From the NCBI GenBank assembly GCA_016165875.1, contig JABBOT010000080.1, positions 6,926,759 to 6,990,758 of the forward strand: a stretch of DNA of 64,000 bases, written 5' to 3'. This stretch comes from Acanthopleura granulata (lineage: Eukaryota; Mollusca; Polyplacophora; Chitonida; Chitonidae). The position numbers and the translations under genes are program-made. The notes under the pieces were generated by a model. That model saw only the letters and a program-made list of their open reading frames with translations. It was not told the origin of the DNA and searched no databases. How positions within the stretch are numbered: position 1 is the first letter of the stretch; each line of letters starts with the position of its first letter. This document shows positions 47,201 through 57,122 of the stretch, one piece after another.

Positions 47201-48996
47201 ACTTGGTTGAATTAAAAAAAAAAAAACATGAAAAATAAAATGTTCCACAAGTACATGTATCCGTTTCATTGATGAGATAACAAAAATGACATTTAAGATG
47301 CAAGAACTAATTTTCTACAGATATAAATAAAACTTACAACATGTATGAACCAAAAACAAGTCATAATTTGTACAAGAAACATGACATATTAATATCCTTG
47401 TCAGATAACAGCTTTATTTTTTGTTCTCCTAAATTAACACAATTGAATACTAAATGCTCTAAAAAATGAGGAAAAAACTATTTAAAAACTACATCAGGTT
47501 TAAAATATTAGTTCCAACTGGGCTGTAGTTTTCCTAAAGAGTGAACATTTCAAAATCCTAGTCAAAATGCTGTGAAATAAGCAGGAACATTTCTTATGCG
47601 TAAAAATACATACAAACAACAGCTCATTCATACCTACATGTATGTGTGTAACGTCTAGTACTGGCTTCCTGATAGCTGTGTCATTTTGATGTACGTGTAT
47701 GTATTACAAAGGATTTTTTCCCTTCCAGAATTATGGCGAATTTGGCAAGGAAAGTGCATCAAGTTCATTTTCATGACATTTAAATTCAATGCATACGTTA
47801 TACCATGGTCTTAATGCATTATAAAGCCAGGGATGAACTGTGTTTTCTTGACTTGTGATCTACAGTCATTTGCATCCAAAATTACAGCAGCTGGAAGAAA
47901 ATTAAAAGAAACTTCCTATGATACAAGAGGACTCTATCCTCAAGAATATATATCAAATGAAAAAAAAAAAAAAAAAAAAAAAAAGCACGTGAAAAAACTT
48001 CAACATTTGTAAAAAAAAAAAAAAAAACACTTTAACATCTACATGGTGTTCTCTAAATATTGCCAATAACAAAGAAACATTGCACAAATCATTGATCATA
48101 TTTATACACAGACAAGTAAAGCTCATCCTCTATTCCCCAAGCTAAAAGAATAACAATACAAAGTGTAATGGCTAAAGCCACTGCATTCACGTTCCTGGAG
48201 GTTGTATAGCAGGTTTGCATATATTAACACCACATGTATTCTGGAAGTGTTCTCTTGCATATTGTTCATGAAACTGTTTACCTTTGCAGGTAACAGGTCC
48301 TTTTTTGAAATTCTGGAATGGCAATTTATTGCTTTTCATCACTGAAATCCTTATTGCCTCTCAAAACTCAATGTGTTGTTCACACATGGAAGAATGTGCA
48401 AATGACATGTTCCCTGCACTGCTCACTTTCAGGAAAGACCTGGGGATCCAGAATTGAAATGTTCACTCACACACATGCACACTTTTTTTGCATTGATTTC
48501 ACAATGTCCGCAGGGAAATGGAAATTTCCTTGGAAGGCTAGGAAGTTAGAGTTTCCTTTGGAAGGCACATGATTATCCACAAAACGTCTCAAAACGTCTA
48601 CTGAGAATTCATAAGTTTTTACATGATTATAAAATATAATTCTGATAAATTGGAAGAGCCTAATTTCTGTCAAAAGTCACAGTCTTTATCAGGAAAACTG
48701 TTAAAATATAAAAGAAAGGCACATGTATGACGCAGTCAGATCACACTTGGAAGTCCTATGATGAACAGTTTGTAAAAAGCGACTCCTCAAAGTCGATCCA
48801 CACAGTCTGGAGTTGAACTCTTGTAAAAGTCATAGCAAAATAGCACACGTTGGACAGCACAAAATAGCTCTTTGTGGGACACCTAAGGCACCAGTTCATC
48901 CACCTGTCAGAGCTGGGCTAGTTTGGACATAATGGAGTTCTGCAGTTTTTGTTTTCACATTATCATACTGTTCTGCACAGCCACCGACACAATGGC
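44241..48996. other. Convergent 3' region of NDUFAF8 and the zinc-finger gene; no gene seen
   Basis: This lies between the stop codons of two convergent genes. It contains a short dispersed repeat (44748-44795), a SINE family A fragment (45199-45345, minus), an (AT)n run near 46025-46041, long A-runs at 47960-47984 and 48010-48026, and AT-rich sequence likely to be 3' UTR of the minus-strand gene. A possible minus-strand AATAAA lies at 45767-45772, which would give a 3' UTR of about 3.2 kb. No further coding sequence is supported. Confidence 0.5.
45199..45345 (-). mobile_element. SINE family A fragment
   Basis: Minus-strand fragment with GGTTTCCTCTCCGGTCACAT, AGAAGGTCTGTCAGCAACAA, and a tail ATTCAGTGTAAAACTCCAAT, in family A order. 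The tRNA-like head is degraded. Confidence 0.5.
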
Positions 48997-51900
48997 TTAG
49001 TACTGAGAGCCAATGAGATGCTGCTTCTCATGATTACGCATCAATGTCTTCTCTTCAAACTCTCGATCGCAATACTGGCACACGTACACCTTGGTTCTCT
49101 GTGACCGAGTAGCCTCTTTCTGACCCGGTTTGCCTGCATCTTCGTCGGCAGCTTTGTCTTCCTTTTCGCCATCGGCCTGCTCTGTGTCCATGGCTATCTT
49201 ATCTGTCGACGTCTCTTCAGATGCGCTTTCCGCTGCCTGGTCTTTTTTGCACTGGGATAATTTCGCCACAGTTTCATTCTTCTTCTTCTCGTTTTTGGAC
49301 AGCAAGTTTTGGAGGGTTGACATGTCCATTTGTGTGCTCGGGAAATGAAGTCGAGCATGCTCCAAGAGCTCATCAAGTTGCGGGCAACTAAAATCACAGA
49401 ATGGACAATCTGACTCACTTTTGACATTGTGGCGATTTTCATGGGCGTCCATGCCCTCTTTTGTTATAGCACTGTACGGACATCTCTCACATTTGAATTC
49501 AGGCTCATGGTTGTCCGAAGCCTCTTCACTGGCACCCTTGTTGCCACGGAAATAAAGCAGGCTTCTGCTCATGCCGGACTCGGGAGGTTCGAACACTTTA
49601 AACTCAGAGTTCTTCAGCTCGGGGCTGTCTTTGGCTTCGATGGTTATGGTTGAATGGACTTTCAGATGTTGCTGCAGCTGGCTGTACTGGTCCGAACTGA
49701 AGTTGCAGAAGTCGCAGGAGTGTTTTTTGCCAGAGGAATGCATTGCGACATGGGCGTCCAAGAGCTCCTTGCTACGAGTGTGATAGGGACACAGATGGCA
49801 CTTCAATCTCTGCTTCGTAGTCTTCGTCTCATCTGGAGGGGTTTCGTGCAGCCTCATGTGCTGACGTAATAGATTATAACGCGCGACGCTGTAGGAGCAA
49901 CTGCTGCAGGTGTATTTAGCCCTGATCACATGGAGGTTCTTGTGGTAGGCAAAGCTGCTTTTACTGTTGCACGAAAAAGGGCAAAGGTGGCAGTTGTACT
50001 GCCTCTGGATGCGTGGAATCTGCACAGCATTCGTGCCTGAGGATGTAGATCCTCCCCTCACCAGTTCAATGTGAGCCTCATCCTCGATGGTGTCCTCCTC
50101 CTCTTCCTCAAGGCCCATTTCGCCAGTGCTATCCTCGCTCTGTTCCAGAGAAGGGGAAACACTTTCACCCAGCGCGTACTGACGATTCAGGAATTTGATA
50201 TCTTCAGGGTTCTGGTCAAAGTCAGGTTCTTTGGAATGTACTTGTCTGTGTTGATACACCAGGTTCAGACGGTTAGAACTCCAGCTGCAGCAGTCGCAGA
50301 TGAATTTGCCGTTCTGGCCGTGACGGGCCATGTGTGCATTCAGATTCCTCACTTTGTTGCACTGGTGAGGGCACATGGAGCAAGTAAACCTCTTGCTTTC
50401 CTCAGACATGCTGCCACTCTTCACCATCAACTTCTCCACTCCAGAGTCACCAGAATCTGGGCTGGAAACCTTTCTTCCCTTTTCGACATAGTCTGGATTC
50501 AGCAGGGATTCAGCAGGGACGTCTGGGACATAGTTGGGGTCATCTAAGTGCAGTTGTCTGTGTTCTAGCACTGTATTAAGCCTGTCCATGCTGTAAGAAC
50601 ATAAGTCACATCTGAACTTCAGGGCCAACTTGTGAAGGCGGGAATGTTTACGATAATCGGTCACAGTCACGGCCGTGAAGGGACATTCCTTGCAGTCTAG
50701 ACTGCCTGGCTCCAATTCGTCACCTTCCTGGAATGCATCTTCGGTTTCCATGGCATCTAGGTCCCCATTTTCCAACCCTTCCATGTCTTGTTCAGAGTCA
50801 AAATCCATGCCTTCCCCAGCAGCATCTGTAGAGGACACCACTAGTTCGTTTTCTTGCTGTTCCGCATCAGGAAGCGTTCCCGGCTCAGCCTGACGTAAAG
50901 CCTCAGCTGCTTTTTCATCATTTGGATCAAGGACAAAGTCTTGGAAACTGTCCTTGTTCATAGGATTTGACTTACTCGGATCATCCGCTTCGTGGAATTT
51001 CAGATGTTGTTGGAGGACGTACCATCTCATTGCACTGTAGTTGCATTTCGGGCACTTGTACTTGCCATTCATCAGGTGTTGTCGCCGATGTTTGATGATG
51101 TTACTCTTACAGAAGGTCTTGAACGGACATCTGGAACATCTATACCGGATCCTGCCATTGATTCTGGAGTTCATGTTAATGCTGTGCTTGGCAACTCCTC
51201 TGGCTGCTGAATGTGATATCTCTATGCAGTTCCCTAGACCCGAGCCTTCTGAAGCAGGATGAACACGGGAATGTTGGGTCATCAAGTTAAGGCGATCTGC
51301 ACTATAGCTGCAATGTTTGCACTTGTATCTTCCACTGACTTCATGCATTTCAAGGTGCTTCGTGTAAGAATCTTTATTCTTCGCTCGGAATGGACAGAAG
51401 GAACACTTGATACTTCTGCGGGGTGGCTCATCCTTGGGTGTCTTAACCGTCTGATTTTGACTCAGGGCCGATTCAAGTTGGGAGATAACTTTGGTGTCCA
51501 GGACGTTGTTGGCTATATCCTCTGCTGTGCCAACTGAACTGGTGTCATCATTCGTCATGGAGTCATCAAGGTTCTCCATTTGTCCACCAGATTTCTCGAT
51601 CCTTTCCACCGTGTTGTAAGGACAATTTCTGTGGATTGATTCCATGTGATGATACACCAGTCTCAGGTTATCAACACTGTAGTTACAGTAGTCACATCTG
51701 TATCTTCGGTTGGTGCCGTGTTGGCGAACATGGTTGGTAGCATTCGCAGCGTTGTTACTAATGTAATTACATAGAGGACACTTGTAATTTTTACGACCAT
51801 CGAGGAAGCAGATTTGGATGGGAATGCCACGCCAGTTGGTCTCTTCAACAATCACCAATGTAGGCTTGGCCCCTGGCTTACGAATGCTCCCTACGGGCAG

Positions 51901-54900
51901 TCTCTTCTTAAAATCCACATTCATGACAGCCTTCTCCAGGTTGAAATCCTCTGGAACCTCTTCAGCTGGTTCAGGGCCGAGGGAGCTGCTGGGGCTGACT
52001 GATGTCATTCGTAGATCCGTGTCCTGGGAGTACGTGGACCCTGTTGGCGACTGGCTGACAGCTGTCGGAGTCGGGGTCCTGGATGCTTCGTTATTCGCAT
52101 TTTGATTCTTATCTGCTATGGCCAGCTGTTTCAGGTCGGGACCACTGTTTTTCCCATCTCCGGAGTACCAGTAGATGTTGTGGGCTCCCTTCATATGTTG
52201 ATACAGAAGGTTCAGCCGATTGATGCTGTAGTCACAATAAGAGCAAGTATGCTTGCAGTTGCTGCCGTGCCGCTCCATGTGTCTGTAGTATGAGAACAAG
52301 TTGCTGGCGATGAACGGGCACTTTGAGCACTGATGCCTTGGGCTGCGTTTGGCAGGACTTGTGCTCTTTCTTGCGCCCACAGGGGAGCGAGTCGTTTTCC
52401 TGGCATTGAACAGCCATGGTTGCTTGCTCAAGTCGCTTTGGCTGGAACTTGGGTCCACTCTCTTCGGCATGATAGGCTGGTAGGTTTTGGGTGTAGCAAA
52501 TGTTTGGTTCCCAATGAAGTTGCCTTGCACTGTGTCAGTAAGTAAGGACACCCCAGCCTTAGCTCTTTGAGGCTGAGGCTTGTCTTTTTGAGAGAAGTCC
52601 AAAGGATGACTGGAAGTTTGAGAGAAATCCATTGGAGCCTTCTCTTGGGCACTCAGTTCTTGTGGATGCATCACCTGGGCATGCTGAAATAGGTTCAGTA
52701 GATGATCAAAGGATGCACTGCACCACTCACATGCCAGTCTTCTGCTAGGAGTGGCTTGCTTCATGGGAGTCTGCACACTGCTTGGTCTCTCAGGCATGGT
52801 GTTGTATACGTAGTTTGTATTCGCTGTCAAGTCAATAACTTCTTCACTGGGCTCATTGTAGTCCTCTTGAACATCTGGGGGACCATCGCCTTCACCATCG
52901 CCCACAAGTCCAGAATGAATGGCAGGGTCATACTCAGAATGAAGTCTCATGTGTTGCATCAGCAGGCTTCTGTTGTACACATTGTAGTCGCAAAACAGGC
53001 ATGTGTGGGCATCTACGCCTCTGGGCTCGTGCATGGCTTCGTGGGAGTCTAGCCCACTCCTCTTGAAGCACACATAAGGACACTTGGAGCATTTGAACTG
53101 TTTCACTGGCTTTCGTCTGTATTTTAGATGTATGGTTCTTGAAGAGACCTCATTGTCAAAGGACTGCGGAGCAACTGGTTTCTTTGTCGGGACGGTCATC
53201 TGAGCTGCCTGAGTATGGGTTACTCTGTGCTGTAGGAATGTGGACAAATCCTGGGCCTGGAACTGGCACTGTTTACACTTGAACTTAGACGGTCCCTCAC
53301 TTGACCCAGTGGCACCATGGGTTTTCAAGTGGACATCGTAGGAGCTTTTCTTGTAGGTTACATAGGGGCATCTCTTGCACTTGAAAAGTATCTTGTCATG
53401 AAAGATCATGGATAATCCATCCCCACCTTTGCTGCCGTCGTCGATCTGACTTAGGTTAGAAGGTGATTCATCGTCCAATGGATCAGGTCTGGGGAGAATA
53501 GGTCGGTTAGTTGGAGGTCCAGCAATAATTCCTGCGTGGTTGTATGTCCTGAGATGCTTCTTTAGGTCTCCCTTCCACTTGCTGCTGTAACCGCACGTAG
53601 AACAAGTAAATGGTCTCTCTTCAGAGTGAATCATGGAATGTCTCTTTAGTTCTGCTGGGCTATGTCCCACAAATGGGCAGTGTAAGCAGTGATACATTCC
53701 TCCATTAATAAGGCCTCTAAATACAGGCTGCTTTACGGTTTTCTGGACCGCCCCACCGTGAGTAGAATTTGGACTAATAGGCCCTTCCGGCGAATTCTGG
53801 AGAAGACTAGCAGAAGGAATTCCAACCAAACCACTAGCATTCGGGGGTAATACAGTCACATTTGGGCATGGAGATTTCAGCACAGTACGTGCAGAGGATA
53901 GTAAAGAAATGGCTTGGTTCTGGCCCTGTGAGTTTGGGAATGATCCTACTAGATATGAGAGTGGTTGGGATGTCGACTGTTTTGATCCATCCAACTTTGG
54001 CACGCTGAGAACCACATTTCCACCGCACAGATCCATCTTCTGTTCCTCTAGAGAAGTATCGATAACATCTTTAATGGTTCCTCCACCACAGCGTTTCAGA
54101 TGCTTCACAACGTCCCACTTCCACTTACTACGGTAACTGCACCTCGGACATCTAAACGGTTTCTCATCCGAGTGGTTCTTCATATGCTGTGTTATTTCTG
54201 AGGGCCATCGTGCTCTGTACTCACAAGACGGGCATTTGTATGGAAGTAAAATGTCAGCACTGGAAGATGGATCGCCTGAGACTGCTCTCTCATCATTTAG
54301 ATTTGGCAACTTTCCTTGACTAATTCGTTGTCTCAAAGTTTCTGCAATGATTTTCTGTGTGGCTTCATTGATAGGCCTGCAATACTGCATGTAAGGCTCT
54401 GGATCTTCCGGGTCAAACTCTATCCCCTCCATACCTTCTGGTCTGCCCTCTGTTGCCATTCTCAGCTGGTTCATCGCCTCAATTTCTGATGGTGTCAATC
54501 GGCGCATTTCCAGAGCTGCAAGGTACTCATTTTCGTATTCCTGGGAAAGGATCTTGCAGTCGTCAGTCGGTTCATCATCATCTTCGTTGTTGTTGGAGTC
54601 TGCATTCGTGCCGGTTCCCTCGGACTCACTGGCTCTGGCTTTCAATTGGGAGAGATCCGAATCCGACAGTCTTCTTCTCTTCTTGTTTGATTCAGTGTCA
54701 GAGCTTGCAGAGTCCTCTTCCATGGCGGGAAGTCTTTTGTCATTGTCAAGCAGAGCTGCTGCTGTAGATGTGGAGAAGGAAGAGGAAGGAGACTGTTGGG
54801 ATCCCGGATCTCGGCGTTTGTAAGGGTTGGGAAGAGTGTGGTGACTTTTTTCAAAATGCTTTACAAGGTCCCACTTCCACTTGTAGGTAGATCCACACAC

Positions 54901-57084
54901 CATGCACACAAACGGACGTTCTTCGGAGTGTGAAACAGCATGCTTCTGCAACTCAGCTGGCCAGCGTGCTACGAACCCACACATGTTGCATTTTAACTGT
55001 TTGTCGCCGGTTTGGGTGTAGCTGTTGTTAGACAGGGTGGAAAGTTTGTTGACTGGAACATTCAGCAGGTGATACGTTTGAAGGAGTCCATGAGGAATTT
55101 TTTGAATGGCTTCCTTATGCTTCAGGATTTTTTCGGAGTGCTTTTCAGCAAAATGACTGTTCAGCTCTTCCACTGCACTGAAGTGCTCCTGGCACTCAGC
55201 GCATTTGAAAGCTCTTTTGTTCAAATGGATGCCCATATGAGCACTGTAATCCACGAGAGTTTTGGCCACATAAGCACAACGGGAACACTGCAGGACATGG
55301 TTACGAGGGCTCTTCTGAGGAGAACTCTGTGATCCCTTGGCCACATTGAAGTTGTCTCGCTTAAAGTTGTCATTCTCATCCCCTGACCAGGCAGGTTCCG
55401 GCTTTATATGCATTCTGCTGTAAAGGTAGTGCCCTTCCAGCGAACCGTTCTCCAGCAATGATCGCACACTGCTGGGTTCATTTTCACCTGGAGACTGCTT
55501 GATGGAGAAATCCAAGGGTTCGCTCTGCAGACTTTCGTCCATATTTTCAGAATCCTCTTCACACTCCTGCTTGGCTGATCTGGACAAATCTAATATCCCT
55601 GGTTGCATTCTCGCCATGATATCTTTAGCTGAGGAGAGGTCCTCGCCCGGAGCAGTTTCGTTGATGTAAGTTGGCCTGATGGAATTGGTTACAAATGGTC
55701 CAATGACATTGGGCATGGGATGTGCAGGGTATGGATCCTGGGTTTGGTAACTTGCCTGATGGTACGAAGATCCATTTGTTGGCATGCCAGAGCCAGACAA
55801 AGGTGTGGAAGATCGGGATCTTGGAATGTTCAGAACTGGTGACGAAGTCATGGGAGGGCCAAAGCTGCTGAAATTATGTTTTCCACGCACAAGAGTAGCA
55901 GATACGTCTCCTGGAGAGCCATAAGCTTCGCTTTCGCTCAACTCAGCAAGTTTCTTAGCCTTAACTTTGGCATCAGGGAGATCACCAGGATGCTTTTCTT
56001 TCCAATGTTTGTTGAGCGATTTACGCCAGCTGTAAATGCTGGTGCACCTTGAACAGGCAAATTTGACTCCTTTGTCACTGCGAATAACAACATATTTGCG
56101 TGGGTCCACTTCCTGCCTGGGAGCTTTTTTCCTCACTGGGGTGTCGGCGTTTTGAGTCGGAGTTGGTGTTGATGTAGCAACTGGTGTCACAACTGTTGAG
56201 GAGTCCAGTTCTGGTTCGGGCTCCGCAGTTTCCTCTTCCAATTCGCTCTGAAGCATTTCCGTTGCATCACTTTCTTCAGGCTTGTCACTGCCCTCCAAAT
56301 CTTCAAGGCCAAGTTCGATGATTCCGTTGGAATTAGCATTGGCTGTCTTACTGGACTGAATATTTACAACACCGTCCACAACGTCCGTCGAGTCATTTTG
56401 ATCATCCACAGCATCAGTTTCTGATATCGCCGAAACTGCAGAAAAGTCCATGTCTGGTGTGTCGCCACCTTCACGAGCGGTAAAGTGAAGTTTGCGATGG
56501 CGAGGTAGCTTTTGTTTGTATTTTGTTGCATAGTCACATAAATCACATTCGAAAATGGAAATGTTCTCTTGATGCTCGTCCACTTGGTGATGGAGGAACA
56601 CCTGGGCACTGGTCGTATCAAATGTGCATTTGGCACAGACGTAATTCCTGGTCTGAATATTCCCTGTTCTCTTCACAGGTACAGCAGGATTTTTCTTCGT
56701 TACCGTGTCATCCATGTTTGAAAGCTTCATTTGTTCAATTTCCTCCTCTGTTCCATTAACTTTAGCGTTTTGTTCTCCCTGCTGTTTAACGTCTGCAGTG
56801 GGGCTTTTCGAAGTAAACAAATTGTCTGAATCGTCTTTTGACCGCCTGGGGCTTCTGCTGGCTGAATTCAAGGACTTCCGCCTTGGTTCTAGTTTTTGGG
56901 ATTGGATCTCCTTGTCAAGGGCTTTGTTTTCCTCTGCATTATGAGCGTACATCTGATGATGCTGAAACTCCTTGGCATCTGTGCTGGAGAATTTGCAGGT
57001 CTTGCAGAATCGGTTGCGGCCACGAGACTTCTTCTCATGCAAGGTCAGTGCGTCAGCATCGTCCTGCCCCGGATTGTCTCCCAT
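48997..57084 (-). CDS. Giant poly-C2H2 zinc-finger protein with CtBP-type motifs
   Basis: One uninterrupted coding exon of about 2695 residues, from ATG at 57084 (good context, AGG then ATGG) to TAA at 48997. The exon begins at an acceptor at 57123-57124, and 12 in-frame codons precede the ATG, so an upstream coding start cannot be excluded. By eye there are 36 C2H2-type fingers (one C2HC). They mostly come in pairs: 57010-56480 (three), about 56050 (one), 55290, 54990, 54245, 53695, 53380, 53100, a single near 52735, then pairs at 52335, 51785, 51410, 51140, 50690, 50390, 49990, 49800 and 49495, and a last one near 49085. Some pairs contain KWKWD or KWKGD in the second finger. Linkers are long, acidic or Ser-rich. 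Motifs GILDLS, PLDFS (twice) and PMDFS resemble CtBP-binding PxDLS sites. It is a likely DNA-binding repressor, loosely like REST or ZNF462, but I cannot assign an orthologue. Confidence 0.9.
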   Translation of the reverse strand: MGDNPGQDDADALTLHEKKSRGRNRFCKTCKFSSTDAKEFQHHQMYAHNAEENKALDKEIQSQKLEPRRKSLNSASRSPRRSKDDSDNLFTSKSPTADVKQQGEQNAKVNGTEEEIEQMKLSNMDDTVTKKNPAVPVKRTGNIQTRNYVCAKCTFDTTSAQVFLHHQVDEHQENISIFECDLCDYATKYKQKLPRHRKLHFTAREGGDTPDMDFSAVSAISETDAVDDQNDSTDVVDGVVNIQSSKTANANSNGIIELGLEDLEGSDKPEESDATEMLQSELEEETAEPEPELDSSTVVTPVATSTPTPTQNADTPVRKKAPRQEVDPRKYVVIRSDKGVKFACSRCTSIYSWRKSLNKHWKEKHPGDLPDAKVKAKKLAELSESEAYGSPGDVSATLVRGKHNFSSFGPPMTSSPVLNIPRSRSSTPLSGSGMPTNGSSYHQASYQTQDPYPAHPMPNVIGPFVTNSIRPTYINETAPGEDLSSAKDIMARMQPGILDLSRSAKQECEEDSENMDESLQSEPLDFSIKQSPGENEPSSVRSLLENGSLEGHYLYSRMHIKPEPAWSGDENDNFKRDNFNVAKGSQSSPQKSPRNHVLQCSRCAYVAKTLVDYSAHMGIHLNKRAFKCAECQEHFSAVEELNSHFAEKHSEKILKHKEAIQKIPHGLLQTYHLLNVPVNKLSTLSNNSYTQTGDKQLKCNMCGFVARWPAELQKHAVSHSEERPFVCMVCGSTYKWKWDLVKHFEKSHHTLPNPYKRRDPGSQQSPSSSFSTSTAAALLDNDKRLPAMEEDSASSDTESNKKRRRLSDSDLSQLKARASESEGTGTNADSNNNEDDDEPTDDCKILSQEYENEYLAALEMRRLTPSEIEAMNQLRMATEGRPEGMEGIEFDPEDPEPYMQYCRPINEATQKIIAETLRQRISQGKLPNLNDERAVSGDPSSSADILLPYKCPSCEYRARWPSEITQHMKNHSDEKPFRCPRCSYRSKWKWDVVKHLKRCGGGTIKDVIDTSLEEQKMDLCGGNVVLSVPKLDGSKQSTSQPLSYLVGSFPNSQGQNQAISLLSSARTVLKSPCPNVTVLPPNASGLVGIPSASLLQNSPEGPISPNSTHGGAVQKTVKQPVFRGLINGGMYHCLHCPFVGHSPAELKRHSMIHSEERPFTCSTCGYSSKWKGDLKKHLRTYNHAGIIAGPPTNRPILPRPDPLDDESPSNLSQIDDGSKGGDGLSMIFHDKILFKCKRCPYVTYKKSSYDVHLKTHGATGSSEGPSKFKCKQCQFQAQDLSTFLQHRVTHTQAAQMTVPTKKPVAPQSFDNEVSSRTIHLKYRRKPVKQFKCSKCPYVCFKRSGLDSHEAMHEPRGVDAHTCLFCDYNVYNRSLLMQHMRLHSEYDPAIHSGLVGDGEGDGPPDVQEDYNEPSEEVIDLTANTNYVYNTMPERPSSVQTPMKQATPSRRLACEWCSASFDHLLNLFQHAQVMHPQELSAQEKAPMDFSQTSSHPLDFSQKDKPQPQRAKAGVSLLTDTVQGNFIGNQTFATPKTYQPIMPKRVDPSSSQSDLSKQPWLFNARKTTRSPVGARKSTSPAKRSPRHQCSKCPFIASNLFSYYRHMERHGSNCKHTCSYCDYSINRLNLLYQHMKGAHNIYWYSGDGKNSGPDLKQLAIADKNQNANNEASRTPTPTAVSQSPTGSTYSQDTDLRMTSVSPSSSLGPEPAEEVPEDFNLEKAVMNVDFKKRLPVGSIRKPGAKPTLVIVEETNWRGIPIQICFLDGRKNYKCPLCNYISNNAANATNHVRQHGTNRRYRCDYCNYSVDNLRLVYHHMESIHRNCPYNTVERIEKSGGQMENLDDSMTNDDTSSVGTAEDIANNVLDTKVISQLESALSQNQTVKTPKDEPPRRSIKCSFCPFRAKNKDSYTKHLEMHEVSGRYKCKHCSYSADRLNLMTQHSRVHPASEGSGLGNCIEISHSAARGVAKHSINMNSRINGRIRYRCSRCPFKTFCKSNIIKHRRQHLMNGKYKCPKCNYSAMRWYVLQQHLKFHEADDPSKSNPMNKDSFQDFVLDPNDEKAAEALRQAEPGTLPDAEQQENELVVSSTDAAGEGMDFDSEQDMEGLENGDLDAMETEDAFQEGDELEPGSLDCKECPFTAVTVTDYRKHSRLHKLALKFRCDLCSYSMDRLNTVLEHRQLHLDDPNYVPDVPAESLLNPDYVEKGRKVSSPDSGDSGVEKLMVKSGSMSEESKRFTCSMCPHQCNKVRNLNAHMARHGQNGKFICDCCSWSSNRLNLVYQHRQVHSKEPDFDQNPEDIKFLNRQYALGESVSPSLEQSEDSTGEMGLEEEEEDTIEDEAHIELVRGGSTSSGTNAVQIPRIQRQYNCHLCPFSCNSKSSFAYHKNLHVIRAKYTCSSCSYSVARYNLLRQHMRLHETPPDETKTTKQRLKCHLCPYHTRSKELLDAHVAMHSSGKKHSCDFCNFSSDQYSQLQQHLKVHSTITIEAKDSPELKNSEFKVFEPPESGMSRSLLYFRGNKGASEEASDNHEPEFKCERCPYSAITKEGMDAHENRHNVKSESDCPFCDFSCPQLDELLEHARLHFPSTQMDMSTLQNLLSKNEKKKNETVAKLSQCKKDQAAESASEETSTDKIAMDTEQADGEKEDKAADEDAGKPGQKEATRSQRTKVYVCQYCDREFEEKTLMRNHEKQHLIGSQY

Positions 57085-57122
57085 CCTCTTGGCAGCAGAC
57101 AACCGCGTCCTCCAGCACCCTC

